64,000 nucleotides of DNA, from the NCBI GenBank assembly GCA_017654935.2, contig CM065711.1:33459524-33523523 (forward strand). The letters run 5' to 3'. How positions within the stretch are numbered: position 1 is the first letter of the stretch; the number at the start of each line of letters is the position of its first letter. The position numbers and the translations under genes are program-made. This document shows positions 57,060-64,000 of this stretch, in pieces. Origin of the DNA: Phymorhynchus buccinoides. Lineage: Eukaryota > Mollusca > Gastropoda > Neogastropoda > Raphitomidae. Below the pieces are notes generated by a model, which saw nothing but the letters and a program-made list of their open reading frames with translations, was not told where the DNA came from and made no database searches.

Positions 57060-57450
57060 GCTTTGTGAAAAATCAACACCCAGAGTTCGAACCTGATTTA
57101 CAGAGAGAATTTTTTCAAACTCACACTGCACTAGGGCCATACGGTCTTTCGGATGGGACAAATTAAAACTGATAAAGGTCCCAGTGTGCCCACGCACTTA
57201 GCACACAACTAGAACCCATTTTGGCAACGTCAAAAAAAAGGATTTTGTTTTTTCCTTTGGTCAAAATTACGCCCACCCCCCCCCCCCCCCCCGTCCTTCC
57301 TCATCAATAAACTTAGCGATTGCAAAGAAAAAAAAAAAACTAGCAATGGTTTTGCAGCGACTCCTCTCCAGGCGTGGGAGCAGCCCGAAATTTTCACATC
57401 CAAGTACGCCTCGGTGACTATGAAGTGCCGAATACCTAAATACCCAACAC
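57060..57450 (+). mobile_element. Degenerate tRNA-derived SINE
   Basis: B-box-like GAGTTCGAACCTG near 57,083, then TGCACTAGGGCCATACGG, GCACTTAGCACACA, a 17-bp C run near 57,276, and a tail block with TGACTATGAAGTGCC and AATACC. Many extra bases are present relative to other copies. Confidence 0.7.
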
Positions 57451-57689
57451 AAGGATTGAAAAGTGATAGGGACAAACTGTCCTGAGACGAGATAAATCAA
57501 TATAGGACAATGTCCTGGCTCTTGACACAAATCAATATAACACAAAGCAGGTGAGCAGGGCAGTGTTAAGAAAAATTATCATACATGTGTCCTGACAGGG
57601 GAGAACACAACCGTTCCATTTTCCATTTTAATAGGTCAATAGCCTATGACTGGGGCCTTGGGACATCATTTCTTAGGGTACCGGTACAG

Positions 57690-57935
57690 CTCATGATTAT
57701 CCCAGGGGGACCCCCATTTGGGGGTCTATGATGCACTAACATGTCTACAGGACCCTCTAAAATAATGGGCAGGGGGGTGCAGAGATGTCCCGATGGATGC
57801 ACTACAAAAATTATTTTTAGTATTCGCAATGCCACTGGGCCCTCTATATATCCCGCCTCTAGGACCCTCTATGCTGTAAGTGATGGAGTCCCTGGGAACA
57901 CCCTTGTTATGCAGGAAGATTGGGATCCCTGAATC
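57690..57935. mobile_element. CAGGGCTCCC-family element, third copy
   Basis: It shares GACCCCCATTTGGGGGTCTA, GCACTAACAT, TTCGCAATGCCACTGGG and CCCGCCTCTAGGACCCTCT with 8203-8421. The ends are degraded. Confidence 0.6.
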
Positions 57936-58139
57936 ACGACGACGATGTTTAACATGTGCTGGGTTATCGCCATGGTAACTAATGTGTCATTCTCCTCTCT
58001 CTCTCTCTCTCCTCTTCTCTCTCTCTCTCTTGTTATTTTGACCGAACCACTTCTTGAATTTTTTCCAAGGGACAATCTCTCTCTCTGATTATCCGACGAC
58101 GCACCCCTCACGGAGTGACTAACGGTTCAATAACATCTG

Positions 58140-59280
58140 CCTTCTGTACTTCGATCTCTATTGTGGGCATGAGGGTGGGGCGGGGAGGGCCGAGGGGGGG
58201 AGGGGAAGTGGAATAGGGCAAGGGGGCTTTGCTGTTCCCTGGCGTAGCGTGCTTGGAGTTTTGCAACAGGTAACAATTACTGATATTTTAAATACTGGGG
58301 AAAAAACTGTGAATGCTGTTTATTACACAAACTGGTTTAAAACTTTTTACCATGGCCCAGTGGTAACACCTTCACCACAATTTCCATTTATTGGACGAAA
58401 TTAAAATATTGGTTGATTGCGATTGTAACTCTGGCGTTAAGTTTGAAGAAGCATGGGGCCAGGTCATATGTGTCATTAACCATGAGTTTGTGGCTGGGCT
58501 ATGCACATGCATGCGTCCAAGTGTGCCCCATGGCAGTGTTTCCCCCGGGGGTACCTCTTCAAAATCACAATGGGGTGAGGCTTAGCTGTGGGCGGATCGT
58601 AGGAATCTCAGGGGTGCGAACGGCAATTTAAATCCTTGGCAGGGGCAGAAAGCCCATGCCCCTTTTCCTATAGTAAATAACGTTCTTTCTTAAGCGCCAA
58701 CAGCGCTTGCCCACAGTACTTACCACAGGTATGCAAAAAAAAGAAAAAGGGAAAAGGGTGCGCGCCTGAAGGGGTGGCGACGCGGACTCCAAAATCAAAC
58801 CAACGGGGCAATTTTTAAAGGAGAAAACAAGGAAAAGAAAAGAGGGCCAGTTAACAGGAAACACATCACAAACTCCAACTCAAAGGGAACTTGATCACAA
58901 AAAGGGTTAGGCACTTTACCACACCTCGAGTGGAAGGAGGGAGCGGGGGTAGAAATCACCGAAACAACCCAAATCATTTTGAAAGAAGAAAGAAAGAAAA
59001 GCCACCGAAGCCCCCAGGCGGGGGCCCTACAACCATTCTCTCAATGCATCAATGGTAAGCATTGGACCAAAAAAAGAGTTGCCTTACCAGAGTTATTCAT
59101 AAGATGGAAAAAACAAAATCGGTAAACAACCACGGGCGACTTTATAAAAAAATTAATGCATTAAAAAAAAGACGAGGGCCAAAACAGCTGGTTTCTTTCT
59201 TAATGAAAAAGGCTTCTCTTCAAGCAAGCATTTGATCAAAATTGATAAATGGCAAAGAAAAATCATGGGAAACTATTTAA
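58140..59280. other. Intron, no exon or repeat recognised
   Basis: Sequence of uneven quality in the long intron upstream of exon 56895-56996. The coding exon for the first WD repeat (expected LSGH.GEVY...FHP.G..LAS) should lie between here and 60,990 if contig B is continuous, but it was not seen on the minus strand. Confidence 0.4.
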
Positions 59281-59369
59281 GTGCCAAACCAAGTTCCTTT
59301 CTTGATTTGGTTCATGGGTTGGGACGGAAGCTTTGTTTGTAAAAAAATAATGAAAAAAATTCTGGAAGT

Positions 59370-59680
59370 TCCAGTGCTTGTAACTTCCTCTAATCTGCCA
59401 ACTCTCTTTGACTCTGCCTTTTCCACTTGGCTTTCTGTCATCTACTATCTTTCTGACTCAGAACATTGGCATCATCATTCTCCTGCCTTATTTCAAAAAA
59501 CTCTTCCAAATAAGTTTCCTTTGAGTCTCCTCCGAAATCTGAAGGGGTTTTTTTTGAATGTGTCGGCTGGGTACCGATGCGGGGAGATCAGCCTGAAAAC
59601 TGAAAAACGCTACCACATTATGTACCTTACCCATTATGGCCATATGGCCTGGGAACGCAGAAGAAGAATAAGGAGGAGCG
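59370..59680. repeat. Interspersed GTGGGGATACCG-family repeat, truncated copy
   Basis: It contains TTCTGGAAGTTCCAGTGCTT, CTTTGACTCTGCCTTTTCC, CTCCTCCGAAATCTGAA and TTATGGCCATATGGCCTGGG in family order. The CCGGGGGGTC end is missing. Confidence 0.7.
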
Positions 59681-59769
59681 GGGTGGCGGGTGTGGTTGTC
59701 TCGGGAGAGCTGATAGGTTCCGGGTACGAGGCACTCGCTCTTTGAAATTTATTAGTCATTAATAAAGGG

Positions 59770-60990
59770 GCCGGCACCCTGACGGATGAGTTTGTTTGCA
59801 AGAAACACGTCGAGGTCACCATGAAAACACACCCTTTAAACCGTTTCGCCGCCAGCCATTTTTCAGCCCCCCAAAAACCTCATCCGTCAGAGTGCCCCTT
59901 TAATAAAGAAAATTCAGTCAAATTTGCCCATGATACGAATGCTAGACATAACGCTCGTCTCATGGGCAAAATGAGAACGAAATTTGCTTCATTTCATGAG
60001 ATAATTGGGGGGGCTTCTTACCCGCCCACTTTTTACCCCGTCTTCCTATAGAGAAAAGAATCTGCAATATTGCGAATTCCTTCCGCATGCATAGCGTTTA
60101 GGCCTACCTTACCTCCCAAAATTAAGGAAAATAAGGTCTTTGGGTAACAGGCCTGATTTGATGCTTTTTACTATTTGTGACTGGGTGTTAAACCATTGGT
60201 GGTGGCAAATGCGACATTAGCTGCGAAAGGGTTTACAGAGATAGTACGTCTAACACTCACTTTTGCTCTGGTTGCCTAAGAATCCAAATGTTAAATCGGC
60301 GATCCTCTTTGCAGAGGTGCTTGGAAGTAACATTCCTTTCACTGAAGGCATGTGCCTTCTCCCTGTTACTCTTTTTTAATGGCCGCCTGAGTAAGAACCA
60401 AATTTGTTTGCACAAATTTTCAGATTTGGATTGGGTCGTTTCATCCGCGAGCTTAGGCAGAAGCAGTCCCTTTACTACTAGTAGTAGCTACTACTTCTTG
60501 CCTTGACAGTAGACAACCATATGCACATATATTATATAAATACAAACACAGAAACTTCTTCGTCCTTCTTGCATATATTATATGCATCCTCCATTAACAT
60601 GTGATGATTACGAACCTTACGACGTCGGGGGTGGGGGGTTCCACTAATCAGGAGACTGGTGTGAAGCACTTGCTGCCGGATGATCATCTCAAGCAGGGAT
60701 TAATGGGGACGGGGGGTGAAGGGGGGTGGGCATGATTTGGTACGGGGGGGGGGGCCGGGCTGAGGCAAATGTTCCATCTTTCGATGCCAAAAATAAAAAT
60801 CATCACAAATGATGGCAAAGGTTTATAGCCTAGCCTTATGAGTTTGTGATAATATGATATGAGCTTTTCTATTAAGATATGATATGAAGAATAACTTCAT
60901 ATTTAATTTTAGTGAACCGTTGAACACTGTCACAGTGATGTGACTGTGTTGTTGCATTGTTGTTGCCATTGCACTTCCAGGGGTAAGGCG
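59770..60990. repeat. Second inverted repeat, arm in contig B
   Basis: Matched in reverse complement by about 62,620-63,930. Shared landmarks include the foldback MITE part (59,905-60,046 with 63,633-63,786), the GTGTTAAACCATTG block (60,187 with 63,462), the ACTCAGGCGG(C/T)CATTAA block, the TAGTAGTAG microsatellite and the TTCACTAAAATTAAATATGA stretch near the gap. The arms differ by many small indels. Confidence 0.88.
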
Positions 60991-61000
60991 ATATGCAGGA

Positions 61001-61500
61001 NNNNNNNNNNNNNNNNNNNNNNNNNNNNNNNNNNNNNNNNNNNNNNNNNNNNNNNNNNNNNNNNNNNNNNNNNNNNNNNNNNNNNNNNNNNNNNNNNNNN
61101 NNNNNNNNNNNNNNNNNNNNNNNNNNNNNNNNNNNNNNNNNNNNNNNNNNNNNNNNNNNNNNNNNNNNNNNNNNNNNNNNNNNNNNNNNNNNNNNNNNNN
61201 NNNNNNNNNNNNNNNNNNNNNNNNNNNNNNNNNNNNNNNNNNNNNNNNNNNNNNNNNNNNNNNNNNNNNNNNNNNNNNNNNNNNNNNNNNNNNNNNNNNN
61301 NNNNNNNNNNNNNNNNNNNNNNNNNNNNNNNNNNNNNNNNNNNNNNNNNNNNNNNNNNNNNNNNNNNNNNNNNNNNNNNNNNNNNNNNNNNNNNNNNNNN
61401 NNNNNNNNNNNNNNNNNNNNNNNNNNNNNNNNNNNNNNNNNNNNNNNNNNNNNNNNNNNNNNNNNNNNNNNNNNNNNNNNNNNNNNNNNNNNNNNNNNNN
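61001..61500. other. Assembly gap, 500 N
   Basis: Exactly 500 N, joining contig B to contig C. Confidence 0.98.
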
Positions 61501-61839
61501 GCGCTTCCCTCACTGTCCTTCATTTGTTTGAAACTATTGCACAGCGGAGGTTTTTAATTTTTGTTTTTGGCAAATCTGCCTATTAGTCATGCTCATTTTG
61601 CAGTTTTGAGATGTTGGTGTATTTATTTATCAAGGAGGTTTTTGAATTGAATATGTGCAGGAAGAAACAACCAAGAAACCAAACAAACAAAAAGAAACTA
61701 ATAAAAATAGAAGTCCTCCCCCATCGTTTCATGGGTAAGATCAGGCCAATCCCGCCCGGCTACCGTAGGTGCAGCCCTCCGGGGACGTACCCCCGCACCC
61801 GCGTCACAGCCCCAACCATCATAAAACACGTGCGCGCGC

Positions 61840-61905
61840 ACAAGCGTGCACACACACACACATACACACCACATGATACACACACACAACACCACACACA
61901 CACAA

Positions 61906-61947
<42 letters not shown>

Positions 61948-62125
61948 ACACACACACAACACACACACACACCACACACACACACACACAAAACCAAAAC
62001 AAACACAGTCCACACACACACACCACACACACACAACACACACACACCCCACCACTCACACACACATCACACACACACACACACATACTCACACCCACAC
62101 AACGCATATGATTATACGCGCGCGC
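61840..62125. repeat. CA/CT microsatellite upstream of exon 1
   Basis: CACACA with a central CTCTCT block at about 61,911-61,945. It flanks the probable promoter region of SNRNP40. Confidence 0.9.
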
Positions 62126-62375
62126 GCACACAAGACGTTCAATGCTGCACTTTGTCATCTCCAAATATGGAAAGTGACGTACGCCATTCGCTCGGTTTTC
62201 TTTAGAAACTTTAGAATATGTTTCTTTTAGCCATTCAATATAAATAAAACTGACTCTAACCCTAACCCTAACAAAAACCTTAAACCGTCAAATACACAAA
62301 AAATAAGACTTTCTAAAGATTGAGTGTTCCGTGTTTGGAGATGACAAAGTGCAGTCTTGAACGCGCGCACTCTCT
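62125..62375. repeat. Inverted-repeat element with telomere-like core
   Basis: The left arm CTGCACTTTGTCATCTCCAA and the right arm TTTGGAGATGACAAAGTGCA are complements, extended by GCGCGC on the outside. Between them, at about 62,257-62,272, are three units of the CCCTAA motif (animal telomere repeat). It is probably a small DNA element. No target duplication was confirmed. Confidence 0.6.
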
Positions 62376-62403
62376 CTCTCTGAAGCGAGATAACTCCAAT
62401 TCT

Positions 62404-62413
62404 ACCGGAAGTG
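62404..62413 (+). promoter_or_regulatory. ETS-type promoter motif (ACCGGAAGTG)
   Basis: ACCGGAAGTG, the classic ETS/GABP core found near start sites of many housekeeping genes, lies about 90 bp before the proposed start codon. Its position and the housekeeping nature of the gene support a promoter here. There is no TATA box. Confidence 0.5.
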
Positions 62414-62504
62414 GATAAGTATTGTAGCGTGCATGCTACCCAACATTTTGATAGAAGGCGGCTTATCGGGAGAGAAAATTGTGCGAAAAGGACACAAAAT
62501 AACG

Positions 62505-62612
62505 ATGGATCTAAAACGAAAAGCTATGGATGGGGCCGTGGTTCTTGCGAAGAAACCGAGGAGCGAACTTGTGGCAGCGTCTGGCGGCGAAAACACGGAT
62601 GTTATGCTGATG
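62505..62612 (+). CDS. SNRNP40: SNRNP40 first coding exon (N-terminus)
   Basis: 36 codons from ATG at 62505 (context AACGATGG) to donor GTACGT. It reads MDLKRKAMDGAVVLAKKPRS ELVAASGGENTDVMLM. SNRNP40 proteins start with a short basic, low-complexity tail (KRK ... VKRPR-like) before the first WD repeat and a PIMLLSGH motif, so VMLM at the exon end fits well. The following intron sequence is the same as the sequence at the very end of contig B, which places this exon 5' of the minus-strand gene in true orientation. An upstream in-frame ATG at 62433 is possible but less suitable. Confidence 0.72.
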
Positions 62613-62619
62613 GTACGTT

Positions 62620-62819
62620 CAAGTGCAACATTACTGCAATGTCCAACAAGTCACAGTGTACAACGGCTTCACTAAAATTAAATATGAAGTTCTTCTTCAT
62701 ATCATATCTTAATAGAAAGATCATATCATATCACATAACTCATAAGGCTATTGGCTATAAACCTTTTGCCCTCATTTTGATGATTTTTGGCATCGAAAGT
62801 GGGAACATTTGCCTCACCC

Positions 62820-62852
<33 letters not shown>

Positions 62853-63930
62853 CCAAATCATGCCCACACCCCCTCTCACCCTCACCCGCTCTCCATTCAA
62901 TCCCGCTTTGAGCTGGATCATTCCGGGCAGCAAGTTCCTTCACACCAGTCACCTTATTAGTTGGAACACCCCCCCCCCCCCCCCCACGTAGTAAGCGGTC
63001 GTAAATCATCAAATTGTTTAAGGAGGACTGCTATATAATATTATAGGCAACGAAGACCGAAGCGGTTTCTTCTTTGTTTGTATTAGATACTATATTGGCC
63101 ATGGATGGTTGTCCTACTGCAAGTGCAAAAATACAGTAGAAGTAGTAGTAGTAGTAGAGGAATTGGCTTCTGCCTAAGCCTCGCGGCTTATAGTTATAAA
63201 ACGACCCATCCAAATTTGAAAATTTTGTGCAAACAATTTGGTCTTAACTCAGGCGGTCATTAAAAAGGTTAAAAAGGAGAAGGCACATGCCTTCACTGAA
63301 AGAATCTTACTTCCATCACCCCCGCCAAGGAAAAATCACCAATTTAAAGTAACACTTTGATTTCTAGGACACCAGTCGTCCCCACAGTAAGTGTTAAGAC
63401 TGTTACTATAAATTCTCTTTAAACCGTTTTCACCGCCAATGTCGCATTTTTGCCACCACAATGGTTTAACACCCATGTCAATAAAATAGTTAAAAAGCAT
63501 CAAGTCAGGACCTGTTATCCATAGAGCTCTTTTTTCTTCTTAATTTATGGCGAAGCATCTCGAAGGTAAGGATATGCCTAACGCTAAGCATGTCAGAGGA
63601 ATTCGCAATATTGCAGATATTTCTCTCTAGCGCGGAAGACGGGGTAAAAATCGCATGGTCGGGTAAGAAGCCCCACCCCAATTATCTCATGTAATGAAAA
63701 AAATTTCAGTCTCATTTTTGCCCATGAGACGAGTGTTAATGTCTAGCATTCGTCTCAGGGCCAAATTTGACTGAAATTTTCTTTATTAAAGGGGCACTCT
63801 GACGGATGAGGTTTTTGGGGGGCTGAAAAATGGCTGGCAGCAAAAGGGGTAAAGGGGTTTCTTTCTGGCGATCTCGACGTGTTTTTCTTGCAAAAAAAAC
63901 TCATTCATCAGGGTCCACCTTTAATTAATT
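62620..63930. repeat. Second inverted repeat, arm in contig C
   Basis: Counterpart of 59,770-60,990, reading away from exon 1, i.e. start of intron 1. It contains C-runs at about 62,822-62,850 and 62,971-62,986 that replace a G-run at 60,745-60,756 and a GGGGTGGGG stretch in the other arm, a piggyBac-like block from 63,418 and the foldback MITE at 63,633-63,786. Confidence 0.88.
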
Positions 63931-64000
63931 AATATAAATTTCAAAAGAGGCAAGCCTCGTAAACCCTGAAACCTATCCAGTATCAGCTCCCTAGAACACC

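Noticed and set aside
62433..62504. Upstream ATG as the SNRNP40 start (24 extra residues)
   Set aside because: The added residues are not basic or conserved in style, and ATG at 62505 has better context and gives the usual KRK-rich start. It cannot be excluded without RNA evidence.

Overview
This is animal nuclear DNA with split exons, canonical GT/AG introns, tRNA-derived SINEs, CR1/L2-like LINE 3' ends, many small DNA transposons and very abundant mini- and microsatellites. The repeat style fits a lophotrochozoan, probably a marine mollusc such as a gastropod, but no species marker was seen, so that is inference. There is no bacterial, phage or CRISPR content.

One real gene dominates: SNRNP40 (U5-40K), the WD40-repeat protein of the U5 snRNP that binds PRPF8 in the spliceosome. 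It appears in pieces. On the minus strand, coding exons run from 56,996 down to the stop codon at 41,385. On the plus strand, the last three exons occur a second time at 1,055-6,667. The likely first coding exon lies on the plus strand at 62,505-62,612. The exon for the first WD repeat was not found.

The layout is explained by three contigs joined by two gaps of exactly 500 N (22,587-23,086 and 61,001-61,500). Contig A (1-22,586) is an inverted copy of contig B from about 47,984 down to about 24,355. The start of contig C (from about 62,620) is an inverted copy of the end of contig B (about 60,990 back to about 59,770). Each arm of the large inverted repeat carries at least one private transposon insertion whose clean empty site is in the other arm, and the shared tandem arrays differ in copy number. 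The simplest reading is two alleles of one locus placed side by side in opposite orientation by scaffolding. A true 48-kb palindrome is the alternative. Contig ends (24.3-34.5 kb and 56.9-61 kb) are full of single-base indels, as in unpolished long-read sequence.

Region by region: 1-6.7 kb is the 3' half of SNRNP40 with SINE-rich introns. 6.7-11.2 kb is 3' flank with a MITE, LINE ends and pogo-like elements. 11.2-22.6 kb is a dense run of unrelated tandem arrays. 23.1-24.3 kb is unique spacer with one foldback element. 24.3-41 kb mirrors the arrays and flank. 41.4-57 kb is the minus-strand SNRNP40 gene. 57-61 kb is noisy intron 1 sequence. 61.5-64 kb holds the probable promoter, exon 1 and start of intron 1 in inverted orientation.

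The most unusual biology is that the edges of three SNRNP40 exons have been copied into the adjoining introns. About 17 tandem copies of one exon's acceptor plus first codons lie at 49,284-50,232. Four or more partial copies of a second exon are interleaved with ATC repeats and SINEs. A copied donor edge of a third exon is separated from the real one by about 740 bp of ATC repeat.
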